Source: Lamellibrachia columna (Eukaryota > Annelida > Polychaeta > Sabellida > Siboglinidae). From it: a stretch of DNA of 64,000 bases. Shown here piece by piece: positions 37,070-48,204 of this stretch (position 1 is its first letter; every line of letters begins with the position of its first letter). The notes under the pieces are model-generated. The model had not been told where the DNA came from. It ran no database searches and saw nothing but the letters and a program-made list of their open reading frames with translations. The stretch is from NCBI GenBank assembly GCA_963662155.1, contig OY759266.1, positions 281,001 to 345,000 on the forward strand, written 5' to 3'. The position numbers and the translations under genes were made by a program.

Positions 37070-37372
37070 CTCCAGAGCTCCTGATCTCTGACTGATGCCT
37101 ATGATGCCACCGCTTGTCTTACTGTCAAGGTTGGTGGACTGCTCTAGGGTCATGTCAGTCCACACTTGAACGAACGAAGTGAGAGTGCATGTAATGCAGG
37201 TTTCTTTGCTTGTCCATATTTCGTAGCATTTTGAGTGCCATTAAACATCAGCACATGACACGGTGTTCAGATCTGATTTCAAACGCTCACATACTTCATC
37301 TCGTCGGAGTTTCAGTGCTGCAACAAGTGTTTTATGGAGGTATCTCTGGCTTTTTTCAGAGTCCCGTTTAAG
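37070..37372 (-). pseudogene. remnant of a transposon-associated protein
   Basis: The - strand reads with one stop through LHKTLVAALKLRRDEVCERL and WHSKCYEIWTSK, a pattern (helix, then W-H-x2-C-Y-x2-T-S-K) I associate with repetitive, probably transposon-borne proteins in marine invertebrates. No complete frame. Function unknown. Confidence 0.35.
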
Positions 37373-37470
37373 TCCATCTGACAAATTATGCACTTGTGAA
37401 AGTGTGAATGGATGAATGAATCAAAGTTTATTCAACAAAAACAACAACATAATACAGGTGCATAGTATGG

Positions 37471-38095
<625 letters not shown>

Positions 38096-38671
38096 TGGCG
38101 ACATTACCGACCAACTCCATGGGCAGGTTGATGGTACGGAGTTGTCGTGCAAATGGCTGCCATCCTGTTGGATCGGTCTTTCTCTTACGCAACAGATCAT
38201 TCACGAGATCCACCACGTTACTTCCGGCAACCGGCACACCCTCGTGTATCAGTTCGCCACGAGCATCTCTTTTGAGATGCTCCATCAAACGTCTGGCTTT
38301 GGCCTGCATGGTCTTGGGAACGGTGTCCACAACGTCGGTCTCTATTCCGCTACTAAGTGCTCCTACTGCTCCCTCCGGCACCACCGCTACCCCTACCACC
38401 GCCCCCGGTCCCGACGCTGCTGATTACATCGACTCGTTCACCGAGACCATGCGTACCGGTTCCTTTACATGTTTGTCGGACAAGACGTTGTACCGCTGCA
38501 ACACCTGATTATACAGTGTTACTTTGGTCCTGTCGTCGAGGTCCTTTCTATCGAGAATGGTCATCATCTCGTCATCGAGGGCTTGCACCTTCTTACCTAG
38601 GGTATCCGTCGGAGGTGGGGTGGTGGTGGTGAGCGAAGTGTGTCCAACAGTCGCGGGTCTAGCAAGGCCAT
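38096..38671 (-). pseudogene. copy B: conserved element protein of the MALLDPRLL...LVNDLLR type
   Basis: Last gene of copy B. It opens with MALLDPRLLDTLRS 23 nt after the stop of the preceding gene. Downstream are VTLYNQVLQRYN and, in another frame, ARGELIHEGVPVAGSNVVDL with LVNDLLRKRKTDPTGW and INLPMELVGNV. I recognise this N- and C-terminal signature from polymerase-B-bearing virus-like elements of many invertebrates, where it follows the short basic protein; its function is unknown to me. At least one frameshift and a stop (near 38600 and 38430) break it, and the (CCG)n(CTG)n repeat has replaced the 3' end. Confidence 0.7.
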
Positions 38672-38693
38672 CTTGCGTGCGTGTTCCACTTCT

Positions 38694-39062
38694 CTACCTC
38701 TTCAGCAGCACCTCTCGGAGCAAGGGTAGAAAGACCGAACTTGCCAACTGTGCTAGGAAGTCCGATAGGAAGCCTCCGCTCTGACCCTCACCGACCTGCT
38801 GTTGTAGTAAGATGCATCTCCTCCTGCCGGCTGATGTTCGTCTCTGAGACAACTCGCGTAATTTCGTTCTGTATTTACTCAAACGTCGCCTCTGTAAATC
38901 GGTCAATGGAATGTTCTTTTTTAATATGTTGTAGGCACACTCGGCCAGTGCACACAGCAGATCGGCGTCGGCGTTAGCGATGATGACTCTTCTCAGTTTG
39001 GTGCTCTTGTATCTGTTCAGAGCCTGTATGCACAAAATGTGTCTCTTCACCAGGTCAGACAT
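38694..39062 (-). CDS. copy B: short basic protein with glycine/hydrophobic tail
   Basis: About 122 codons from MSDLVKRHILCIQALNRY to a Leu-rich end. Order: a helix-forming start, the conserved block ANADADLLCALAECAYNILK, a basic stretch with RRRLSKYRTKLREL, then QQQVGEGQSGGFL and a hydrophobic tail. This layout (LVKRH start, LxxALAECAxNxL, Lys/Arg block, GGFL, hydrophobic end) is common in Polinton- and adintovirus-like elements, where it has been compared with small adenovirus core-type proteins; I treat that as unproven. Start chosen because a TATA box lies 34 bp upstream and homology begins there. The frame is intact although its neighbours are broken. Confidence 0.75.
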   Translation of the reverse strand: MSDLVKRHILCIQALNRYKSTKLRRVIIANADADLLCALAECAYNILKKNIPLTDLQRRRLSKYRTKLRELSQRRTSAGRRRCILLQQQVGEGQSGGFLSDFLAQLASSVFLPLLREVLLKR

Positions 39063-39095
39063 GGTGCGAATGAAGAGACGATCCACGCACTCGGT

Positions 39096-39104
39096 CTTTT
39101 TATA
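39096..39104 (-). promoter_or_regulatory. TATA box of the short basic protein gene
   Basis: TATAAAAAG on the - strand, 34 bp before the ATG at 39062, implying a very short leader. Confidence 0.55.
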
Positions 39105-39123
39105 CCTTCGGTAAGTACACGTA

Positions 39124-39683
39124 CTAAACACCGTCGTCTGGATAGATGTTCGTACATAGATAACCGTACGGTACCGACGTGGCGTCTTTAAAAGCCTCTT
39201 GTACGAACTTCGCGCATCCCGGATACATCTGACGAGCCAAGTGCAACATCTGCGATGCGTCACGGGGATTCTTGAACACCACCATGTACTGAGAGTTCAG
39301 ACTGACGGTACGACTCTCCTTGTTTTTAGGGAACAGGTTCTGTACGAGATTCAGTACGGACGTTTTCCTGTGATGACTTTTTTAGTGAACAAGGTCGTGA
39401 CCCGTTCGTCCGTTTCCGCCATGAGATCTTCTATGACGATGAGGTTCCTCGTTGCCGAATCGAACATGCTTGCGTTCGGCAACCCTTCCTCGAACCGCAC
39501 GTCGACTAAGTCCATCGTTGCGTAAGCCTCTTGTCATTCTCCATAACACCACGTGATCCTTTCGGGGGGTGGATCGATCATCGCAGCAGCGTGACGTAGC
39601 ATACGCGTCACGAAAGTGCTTTTGCCGCATCCCGTCGGTCCGGCGACGATGCACATGAAGGGATGTTTCCACCGTGCATCCAT
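39124..39683 (-). pseudogene. copy B: packaging-type P-loop ATPase, broken
   Basis: It begins MDARWKHPFMCIVAGPTG with the Walker A motif GPTGCGKST near residue 16; a Walker B-like NLIVIEDLM lies near residue 76. Later segments QYMVVFKNPRD and LARQMYPGCAKF fit the ATPase that follows the polymerase in Polinton/adintovirus-like elements (A32/FtsK-related DNA packaging motor). Two breaks: an in-frame TGA at 39534-39536 and a one-base shift in an A run at 39378-39383. The gene starts 38 nt after the polymerase stop. Expected role: powering DNA entry into capsids. Confidence 0.8.
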
Positions 39684-39721
39684 GATCGCTTATGACAGAC
39701 GACCAGAGTGCATCGCCTTAT

Positions 39722-42700
39722 CTACTCGTCCACCGGACTCGTGGTCACCCAGTCCTCGTGCACCACGCGTTTGGCGTAGAAGTAGTTGAGGGCCGCCCGT
39801 TCCTGTACGTACATCAACACCGTCGAGTGACGCACCCGGAACCCACGGTTCGTTCCACTTCCGCTCCGACGGTTGGTGAGCACCTCCACGAACGCGTCCT
39901 TGTCGATGGTGTTGTGACGTTTGCTCAATCCTTTGGTTCTGGACTTGTCGGTAGCTGCGAAGCAACAGTACGTCTTGCTGCACAACCCCACGAACTCGTC
40001 ACCGGACCACTCGACCTTGAACAGACCCGGTGTCCTCTTGTCGAACGCTCTGCGCGCCTTACAGCACGCCTCGTCACCGGTCCACAGGCGATCGGCGAGT
40101 CAACAGCGCACGTACTCGTTTCGATGTTCGTCACAACATTTGGTCGGGAGCCATTCGGAACAATGTTGGAAATAATGTTCTCATATTTCCGGGGTCACGA
40201 GGTCATCGACGGACTCACCAGCCAAGGCCAAATAGGCACTATCTGTATCCATCTCGCAGTACTGGAACAGAGGGCGATCCAGCTATCTGTTGACAAAGTC
40301 GTAATAGAACTGTAACATGCGAATCTTGGTATACTGCAGAACGAAGAATCCCACGTGTACGGGCAGGGCGTACGTGACTGTTTTCATCTTTATCTCGTAC
40401 GCATCGTCGACGACGATGTCGAGTTGCCGGAACCGTCTATCGTTGACCATGAGCGATGCCGCCTTCTCCGTGCAGTAGTTGACGTCACCATGTCAGTCCA
40501 CGTTGGTGATGGTCTTTCCGTAGCCCGAGTTCCCCAGCAACTTCATGGTGTCCGCGATGATGGTCTTGTGTCGGTGGACGTCTCCCTCGCGACGGGCCGT
40601 GGACACTGCATCGCCGAACCGCTGGAAACACGGAATCGGATCGTACTCGATGACCTGGTAGACGTGCGTCACCTCGAGTCCGTGGTCCAGATACCATCGC
40701 AACAGGGGCGTTGCGAGCAATATCTTATCACCTCGATAACTGCCCACGAGCATGCGCCTCGGAGTCGTCATGATGCTGTGCTCTTCGGCGTATCGGCGCA
40801 TGAACGATCCGAGATCGTCGCGCGTCATACTGATGTTCTTGAACACGGGCTGCATCTCGGCAAAGTGCTCACGCAATTGATCAAATGTCACACTCGATCA
40901 TACCGAACACGGTTCCGGCACGCACGGCGCTCAGGATCTGTTGCGACGTCATCATCCACCGCGCGTGTCGGCGTCGGGGAAATGCAGCATCCAGACACTT
41001 TTTACGGCCGGATCTCTTCTCATCTCCTTCCACTCGCATTCCCACAGCTCGACGACCTTGACAAAGTGAAGTAGGTAGGCGGTGTTCTTTCGGGTCTCGG
41101 CGAGCAGTTGGGTCATGGGTTTCCTGTTGACGGTGTTCACCTCTTGTCGGGTGCACGGGTGACCACGGAAAAAACATCCATGGAACTGATACGCTGTGTT
41201 CGTCTTACTGCACCACCCGTCTACCAGAAGTTTGCCTATTCTCTTCTCTCGCCCGTTTATCTGTTGTCGTTTGGGACGTGCTTTCGGATTCCCAAGTCAA
41301 CCATTCCACAGCCATCTGTCCTTACAGCTGCGCCGATTCGGGGCGGAAGTAGTTATCTTCCCGTCGTCGCGTGTACCATCCCATAGGCATGTCTTGCATG
41401 AGCGACCATAGGTACAGCGCGTTCGCATCGTATCCGACGATCGACCGACACGGACGAGCAGCCTCTCCGTACTCGTTCTGACGTAGCGTGGTGACCCCTT
41501 TCTCGTGATAGCGGTGAAAACTGAGCGAAGGACCACCAACCACGTTATCTTTGACGAGGTTATGAAGATCTTTATTCTTCTCGGTGAAAATGGTAAAGTA
41601 GTTCTTCTCTGGAAGATCGTTGAACAGGTACAGCAAGGTCAGACCAGGTACGCTGATGCCTTGCTTGAACATGTCTATGCCACGTTGCTAGTATAATGCA
41701 AACTGTCTGTCGACGGCCTGCAGAAAGGGAACCACGTCCCTATTGTTGTACCAGACGAGAAAGTCTCCTTCGTTCTTCAGTCTACTGAAAAAGGCCTCTT
41801 TCGGTGGAAGTGCGGTGTCGTCGAGCCTTTCCAGACAGTCCATGTACTCGTACGGGAAATGACCTTTCGTCACCTCGCATCCGTACGCTTTCAGATACTT
41901 GTCGTAGCTGAACCCAGGGGCTATGTAGTTGGTCATGTCTAGGAATTTCAGCTGATCCGTCGACAGACATATGAAAGTGTTGTTGCGTCTGATGACGAAA
42001 AATGACCCAATACCATCGTTATCTTCTTCTTTCTCTTTGTCCTCTTGCTCCTTCTTCTTCTTCTTGTTCATCTTCTTGTTCCGCTGTCTTTGACGTGGAC
42101 AGGAAGTAGGGTATGAGGAACTGTTTGATCGCATTCAGATCATACTTACCCGAATTGAACCCAATGACGGGTAATTGATGCATCCATCCATAAAGTTGTC
42201 CCACTCATCGCTGGCAAGATATTCATCATGGTGCTTACCAACTTGTTGCTGCCTCCATCCGTGGCGAGACATTTCACTTGCTCGTGCCCGGGTACGTTGG
42301 ATGCCACGCTGACGCTCACCGGGACGTGACGTGCAACCCAATGAACCTTGCCACTGTCCGACGGAAGTTGTTCGGTGTCGAACCAACACTCAAAGTCAAA
42401 GGTGACCCAGTAGGGTTAGTACCGCAATGCCTCAGCGACTCGAATATTCTCGTCGTCCAGCCGTTCGAACACCGACGGGGTCGAATGGTACACGCCACCA
42501 GGATACACTCGACGCACACACACACACACCCGTACACGTACGCTCGTGTCTACGCAACTGCCATGCGCTCTTCCATAAGGAGGCACCGCACTTTCGACAT
42601 TGATATGAGTGGCTGTACATGCGTACATCTTGGATGTAGGAAAAGTGCGTCTCGTACAGATTGAGGTGTAGTGTGTTAGGGTAATAACAACGATCTACGG

Positions 42701-43956
42701 ACGAGTTCGGCAGTCGTCTTTCCATTCTCTGCATTCAGCTCGACGAGTCTGTATACGCACACGTTCGTCTCAAACGTGGTCTCTATACAATATAGGTCAT
42801 CCATGGTGACCCCGGCAAATTCTTCCATGGGTACATCGTCTTGGTCGTATGCCTCGTACATAGTCTTCACCGCTGGTTCCAACCGATATAGATCGCATCC
42901 ACGATGCAGGGCCAGACACCGGAAGAGACACAGATTGTCGGTGTACCTCGTCCCACGTTTGCGGTCGTATTCCAGACCGACGACGGTTTTGTTTTTCTTG
43001 ATGTAGACTGGAAGAGGGGTCGCATGTACACATCCTATGGGATGATCGATGGTGCGGTTGACGAAGAAGGTGACATTGGTCACGAGTTGGCACACCCACG
43101 CAGAATCCGGTCTTTGATCGATGGCCCACTGCAAGACGTCGGTTTCTCGGATGCGTTCGAGAAAGTCATCAAAGTCCTTGCTGTTGGTGATGAGACTGGG
43201 CTCGTCCAGGTAGCGTCCACAGCAATTGCACGAGGAATGATAGTACTTGTATCAACCCGTGTTCTTGTTTCTCAGAACGAACCCGTAACTGAGGTTAATC
43301 TTGAACGCGTTGGTCTGTTCCTGGAACATGATCTTCAAAGGAGCCTCTAGAGCAGTCGTGTCTAGCGTAGTTAATCTGTAATCGTACCTGCACTGGAGGG
43401 GTCCTCTCGACACACGTGTCCTTATGGTCGACCAGTGCGCTCGAACGATATCTAGCAGTTCCGTCGACAGAGTGTTGGCGAAGGGGAGTCGAGCGGGTGG
43501 ATTGATGGGATCTTCTTCGGTAACGGGTAGGTGGTGGGGTGTGGTTTATTCCCTTTTTGATCTCTTCGGTGATGGTGGCTCGTTGACGTCGGTACACGAG
43601 GTTCATGCATGTCTGGTCAGGTTCTCACGTCTATCGAACTTCCGTCCGCATTTCGTAGACGTGAAGACGGTGGTGTTTTTTCTACGACTACAACTACTAC
43701 TACGACGACGACGACGACTCAGACGACATACCGACCTTACGTGATGCTGTAGATCGTCCCATCTCCCGAACGTTGCATCACATTTACGCAGGTATTTCGT
43801 TCTCTTTACCTGGTCACTAGGTGGCACCACTGCTGGTGGTGCGACGGAATACGAGTGTATGTCCCAAGATGGTGTCGAGTGACACTCCACGTGTCGTCGT
43901 AGCTCTGCATACGTGTCGAGTGCAAGTCCACAGTGACGACATAGATGACGTTTCAT
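39722..43956 (-). pseudogene. copy B: zinc-finger DNA polymerase B (protein-primed type), broken
   Basis: Starts MKRHLCRHCGLALDTYAEL, a C2H2 finger, with two degenerate fingers after it. It shares with copy A the NLCLFRCLALHRGCD block and the exonuclease and palm region. Unlike copy A it keeps the 3' half: GYDANALYLWSLM (palm motif A), LLGNSGYGKT near 40500 (motif B), MDTDSAYLALAG near 40230 (the catalytic DTD of motif C), and a C-terminus with GTNRGFRV and YFYAKRVVHED. This fits DNA_pol_B_2-type polymerases of Polintons and adintoviruses, which replicate linear DNA from a protein primer. It is broken by many frameshifts, a TAG near 41690 and a 22-codon in-frame deletion near 41766. Confidence 0.88.
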
Positions 43957-43977
43957 TGTGTAGGCGTCGGCGTCTAC

Positions 43978-44014
43978 AACTGACAGACAACGACCTCTCA
44001 CTACATTTATATAG
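43978..44014 (-). promoter_or_regulatory. copy B: TATA and initiator of the polymerase gene
   Basis: CTATATAAA (44014-44006) and TCAGTTGTAGACG (from 43983) are 31 bp apart, a canonical TATA/initiator pair. A CAC-rich stretch lies just upstream (44018-44040). Copy A has the same arrangement. Confidence 0.7.
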
Positions 44015-44191
44015 TGCGTGATGGGGTGGTGGTGGTGGATGTTTTTATCTAGGTGTATTGTCAGACGATGACGGGTGTGTGGGTTTGTGTATACGGTGTG
44101 TCACTCGGAGGGTACTGGGACTCGACTAGTCACTCTACGGAGCGTGTCTATAGGTAGCGGGAACACAACACGTGTCATTCGTTTCGATTAT

Positions 44192-44197
44192 TTTATT
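44192..44197 (-). terminator. copy B: polyadenylation signal
   Basis: AATAAA on the - strand, followed by a GT-rich acacgtgttgtg, between the acidic gene and the polymerase promoter. Matches the copy A signal at 57213. Confidence 0.6.
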
Positions 44198-44572
44198 ACA
44201 TATAGTAATTACATCGGTGGTAAAATAAAGATATGTCGTATATGTAGACTTCTGCAGAGTTATGTAAGGAACGACGTATGTATACGATGGTGAGGTTTTT
44301 GGACATTGACCTCGGGATGATGGTGTGGTTATGGATGGTAGTGAGGTTTGTGAACTGTTACATCACGACAGTGACCTCAGGCTTACGAACGGGTACCGTT
44401 GCGCCACAGGCGTGTACGTGTATGTTGATGTACTTTACGTCTCTCTAGAAGGAACGTGATATGCTGATGATGTGGTATTGTTTATACGTCGTTCCTTTCG
44501 TACCATTGCTACGTCTACAGATAAAATACTACTACGATAGGTCTACCAATATATAATACTAATGCTATTACC

Positions 44573-44635
<63 letters not shown>

Positions 44636-44690
44636 CTACAGATAAACATAATACTACTACTGCGATCAAGTGTGTGTGTGTGTGTTTTTT
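44198..44690. other. copy B: spacer where copy A has terminal exons
   Basis: The tandem terminal exons of copy A are not recognisable here. It includes a (TA)n block at 44576-44632 and a short (TG)n. Confidence 0.45.
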
Positions 44691-45333
44691 TTTATCACGT
44701 TTGAACATGTTTGTTTGGTATTTTATGTGGCCCTGCCATCTCTGAATCGATATGACATGTGTTATGGTTCTACAGACGCCTGTCATCACTTCGTCGACAC
44801 TGAATCCAGTACGATAACATGCCGTTATTATGATGTTCGTTATACCCTCCTCGATCATAACGATACAGGTTCAATATAGGGTGCTGGGAGTGGTGAGTCC
44901 TCTGACGACGACGCCGACGATGATGGGGTTGTCTCGACGATGATGCGGTCGTCCTCTTCATCATCTCACTCCTGTGTTAGAGGGATGACTGGAGGTGATG
45001 CTGGGCTAAACCTGTGGGGAGGAGGTGATGCCGGACTGTCGTATGTAGAGTCCTCTGACGATGATGGAGTTGTCGGTGTTGTCTCGATGACCATGCCGTC
45101 GTCCTCTTCGTCATCTCCCTCCTGTGTTAGAGGGATGGCTGGAGGTGATGCTGGACTAAACCAGTTGGGAGGAGGTGATTTCGGACTGTCGTATGTACTT
45201 TCTACTTTCGGTGCGCAGTTTTTTGTCCAGTACTAGCCTCAGATCGTTCTCAGCTGGACGCTTGCCCGATGCTGTCGTCATCCGCACCGGCGCGGTACTG
45301 TAGGCCTCCTGTAGTTGATGTAGACCCGTTCAT
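44690..45333 (-). pseudogene. copy B: second acidic protein gene, broken
   Basis: The start (ATG at 45333, then a frame with LHQLQEAY) aligns with LEQLQNAY of the intact copy A protein at 55305. A Pro/Ser-rich acidic region with FSPASPP follows; this block of about 130 bp is duplicated in tandem (44920-45050 and 45051-45180). The end, FSVDEVMTGVCR, matches TVEEVTVDVCR of copy A. Several stops and shifts separate the pieces. Function unknown; see the copy A gene. Confidence 0.65.
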
Positions 45334-45401
45334 CTCTATAGACATGAAAAGACAACGACATGTTCAATAACATTACCAGGGACACCGTCCACGCTCTTCT
45401 C

Positions 45402-45439
45402 CTGCCCATAGAGTTGGTCGGTAACGTCGTGAGGAGAGA
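45402..45439 (+). pseudogene. + strand scrap of the element's last gene
   Basis: CTGCCCATAGAGTTGGTCGG and the following bases match, with about six changes in 38 nt, the - strand end of the conserved protein at 38096-38140 (LPMELVGNV; here LPIELVGNV). It is in the opposite orientation to the rest of copy B and ends just before a (TA)n block. Confidence 0.5.
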
Positions 45440-45483
45440 CTACTATATCACTCTCACTAGATATGACGATAGCAGTGTCATGC

Positions 45484-45484
<1 letters not shown>

Positions 45485-45556
<72 letters not shown>
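45485..45556. repeat. (TA)n microsatellite in copy B
   Basis: About 35 TA units, inserted in or next to the first acidic gene of copy B. Confidence 0.95.
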
Positions 45557-45558
<2 letters not shown>

Positions 45559-45741
45559 TGACGCGGGACTACTAAGACTAGGTGCTGCGGATGGAAATAT
45601 TACCTCTATATCGTATTCGTAATTATCCAACCACTCCTTTACCTTATGAACGACCGTCTCGTCGCCCTCTCCTTCCTCCACCTCCACTGTCGATGCGCAC
45701 GCTGTTGCTACACGTCGTAGTTCCTCCCTGACGTCCTCGTC
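45557..45741 (-). pseudogene. copy B: first acidic protein, second exon, broken
   Basis: The acceptor tgtgtttag precedes a phase-0 frame running from 45741 through EVEEGEGDETVVHKVKEWL to a serine/proline-rich stretch, then (TA)n. KVKEWL plus the following acidic/Ser-rich region parallels KVMQWL in copy A (54794). The frame fits direct splicing from the 21-codon first exon at 46230-46168. Confidence 0.65.
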
Positions 45742-45752
45742 CTAAACACATA

Positions 45753-46230
45753 TTACGCCCCTGCTACTTCTAGTACTGATACGGTATAATTAACATACTT
45801 ATTCGTCACACGTTTTTAATGGTCGCCATGACACTGCTCTCTCGTAGTGGTGCGAGTGCCGCATACCGCTTTGCCTCTGACGACAGAGCCATGTACTGGT
45901 TGGCAGTGAAACCTAAATACTTTGTCGCCAATTCGACGAACACGGTTACCCAACATTCACCCCCTTCCCAATCCGACAGTAACAGTCGCATGGCGAACCT
46001 GTACACGACCCCCAGTTGCCATAGATGAACCAGACAACGAAATCCTTTTCTCTCCGGGTGAACACCTTTCTGACGCTGTTGACAGGACGGATAGACGATG
46101 TAACGGTCCTGGACAGCACCGGTGATGATTTTTAACGGAGTTTAAAGACATGGGTACCGTTACTCACTTCTGACTGCAGTCGTGACAGAGTCATCTCGGG
46201 CGTCATGTTGACATATCGCTGTGCGGCCAT
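45753..46230 (-). pseudogene. copy B: RPA-C-like OB-fold protein, broken
   Basis: Starts with ATGGCCGC like copy A. The first 21 codons end at a strong splice donor (GAA|GTGAGT, 46167). Reading on, the zinc-ribbon region has CQQR where copy A has CQQC, so one zinc ligand is lost. VVYRFAMRLLLSDWEG and YLGFTANQYMALSSEAKRYA match the copy A protein. Frameshifts lie after the first exon and near 45806. The stop is 11 nt before the acceptor at 45741, as in copy A (16 nt). Confidence 0.8.
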
Positions 46231-46313
46231 TTTCCTTGATCGTTCGGTGTAGAGAAGCGAGACGTCGAGAGGCGAGTTCGGAGCGTGTATGAGCCAGTGG
46301 TCTGGCAGCACAG

Positions 46314-46324
46314 TTTATATATAG
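46314..46324 (-). promoter_or_regulatory. copy B: TATA box of the RPA-like gene
   Basis: CTATATATAAA on the - strand, about 85 bp upstream of the ATG at 46230, in the same relative place as the copy A TATA box. Confidence 0.6.
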
Positions 46325-46351
46325 ACCTGCTGCTACTGCTAGCGCGTTTTC

Positions 46352-46917
46352 TTATCGCGACCGTTGAACGGCTGATGTAGCGTGTGATGTCTGGTCGTTA
46401 TCTCCATTGCACTTCGCTCGATCATAAGACCGACTGGTAGTGCGTTCGCGACAGTTACGCGGGGGGTTCTGTCGAATAAATTCACGCACCTCCATGAGTA
46501 TGTGTCCGAGCATGTTCTGACCAGTCTGACCACTGTAGCTCAGTGCAGTCCAATACAATTCCCCGCTCTTTACCCATTCCTTCAATTCAGGTTGCTGCGT
46601 GTCTAACAGCCACTTATGTAGTGTTGCATCGCGAAATTTAACGGCGACTAACGCATACATTACAGAATATCTCTGTTTGTTCCATTCTGCGGGTAACTAT
46701 ACATTCTCACGAATGCTCTTGCTGAGGTATTTCGCTTGTAGTCCAGTCCGTGTGGCTATCATTTTTTCTGCTGTCTTCACATCTCCATAGTGCATGCATT
46801 TTTCCACATGTACGCCGCTTCGAGTGTGTTAAAGACATGATTCCACACCTGTATCCTGCAGACATAGAAATTGGACAAATAACTATTTCCTCCTCTGAAA
46901 TATATAGAACGATCCAT
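46352..46917 (-). pseudogene. copy B: NADAR-domain protein, broken
   Basis: The N-terminal part from MDRSIYFRGGN includes YLSNFYVC, then NTLEAAYMWKN, and stops near 46795. The rest, in another frame, has FRDATLHKWLLDTQQPEL and SGQTGQNMLGHILMEVREFI. These are the NADAR family blocks and align with the intact copy A protein. At least one frameshift and a stop break the gene near 46790. The start lies 299 bp from the divergent two-exon gene, versus 287 bp in copy A. Confidence 0.82.
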
Positions 46918-47146
46918 ACTGACGTTATGATTTTAAAATGTACATGCACTTTATATTAAATACACGGCGTTATGTAACGTTGTCTGAGTACTCATACCCC
47001 CGTTTTTCTACGTGATCGATGTGATACATGGCATTCCTGACAGCTCTCTGACACGTTTATCGCATTTCGTTTAGTTATGACAAATGTGTTATTGTTCTCT
47101 GTGCCTTCACGTGGCTTACATCAGCTGTCTGCATTGTTTCTACACT

Positions 47147-47155
47147 GCTATATAA
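47147..47155 (+). promoter_or_regulatory. copy B: TATA box of the divergent two-exon gene
   Basis: CTATATAAG, 61 bp upstream of the ATG at 47216. Confidence 0.6.
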
Positions 47156-47215
47156 GGGAGTGCTAACTCGTCTTTCTGTACACCTACCGCGCTATTACAC
47201 CGACCAGTCATCACA

Positions 47216-47304
47216 ATGCCTGTGTCTAGCGTCGGGCTGTTTTCCGATTTGTTGGTGGTCTACCACCTCATGGGAACGGCGTTGTTCGTCGTGTTGGATC
47301 AATT
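47216..47304 (+). CDS. copy B: divergent small gene, exon 1
   Basis: ATG followed by 29 codons and two bases, then a perfect donor GTGAGTATTT. The encoded start (MPVSSVGLFSDLLVV) is hydrophobic and may be a signal or anchor segment. The phase fits the exon at 47533. Copy A has a gene in the same position and orientation relative to NADAR, with the same exon-1 size class (86 versus 89 nt), the same phase and the same GTGAGTATTT donor. I do not recognise the protein. Confidence 0.6.
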
Positions 47305-47532
47305 GTGAGTATTTATCATACATATTCATGTAGCGCTTGTCGTTGTTTGGACGAATATTTAAATGCATAACGCTCCGCGCGCGCACTGACTAGGCGCTGC
47401 TAGAGACCTAGCGATTAAAAAACCATGCGACCGTCTTCACTACTAGTCTGGGTTCGAATTCCGTCTCTCGTTGCTTGGTAACACCTGCTCTCACGTTTCA
47501 TACCAACTGATGTGTCTCATTCCCGTTTTCAG

Positions 47533-47688
47533 TTATCATCGTGCTAGATGGACAGCGGTAATGACCGAACTCATCACAACAATACCTCCGTATGACAACT
47601 ACGACCACACGGATGATGACGATGACGACGGTTATTGCTACTGCCGCTCCTGCTGCTTCAGCGATGAATCACCTGGGGAAGATTGGAC

Positions 47689-47754
<66 letters not shown>

Positions 47755-47857
47755 TGCCTACACTGCCGTAGTGTTGTATAACTACCCCACTTGTAACATT
47801 GTGACTGATTACGTCCTCATTTGCAACATTTCACTGATAACGACGGCGTCGTTGTAA
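47533..47857 (+). CDS. copy B: divergent small gene, exon 2
   Basis: The acceptor cccgttttcag is followed by a frame that continues exon 1: an RWTAVMTELITTIPP region, an acidic run (TDDDDDD), a Cys-rich YCYCRSCC segment, then a (TA)n block at 47692-47752 read as Tyr/Ile. The stop at 47857 lies beyond the microsatellite, so the original end is unknown. The intron (47305-47532) contains ggttcgaattcc, a tRNA B-box-like match. Confidence 0.5.
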
Positions 47858-47929
47858 CATTGTTACTGATAAGCATTATTTGGTCTTACAGTACGGCTTA
47901 CAGCTGTATAGACGGTTACACAGTCGTCA

Positions 47930-48115
47930 AGGGGTTGGGGTTAGCGTTAGCACCAGTCGTTAGGGAGGTGGGTTAGGGGTCACTGCGTCAGGGTCCGGGT
48001 CAGGGTTCTCTGCAGACGACAGAAGGTTAGGGTTACACAGCCGGCAACAGGTTGGGTTAGAGTTAGGATTCGTTCCAGTCGCCAGGGGTTAGGGTTAGGG
48101 TTCGCTCCAGTAGCT
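47930..48115. repeat. degenerate TTAGGG-rich segment
   Basis: Interspersed ggttaggg/gggttag motifs, including ggggttagggttagggttcg near 48090, in GC-rich sequence. Decayed telomere-like or satellite-derived. Confidence 0.6.
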
Positions 48116-48204
48116 AGGGGCGCTCTGCTCCGCTCAACCGGAAGTGTTCTGGACACATGGCCTCCGGATTGTGGGGTGCCAGTACCTGTCATATACTACT
48201 CGCA

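Noticed and set aside
40355..41074. 239-codon + frame opposite the copy B polymerase
   Set aside because: Antisense shadow of the - strand polymerase palm region.
47440..47475. tRNA gene in the intron of the copy B divergent gene
   Set aside because: A B-box-like ggttcgaattcc is present, but no proper A box or cloverleaf could be formed by eye; at most a SINE scrap.
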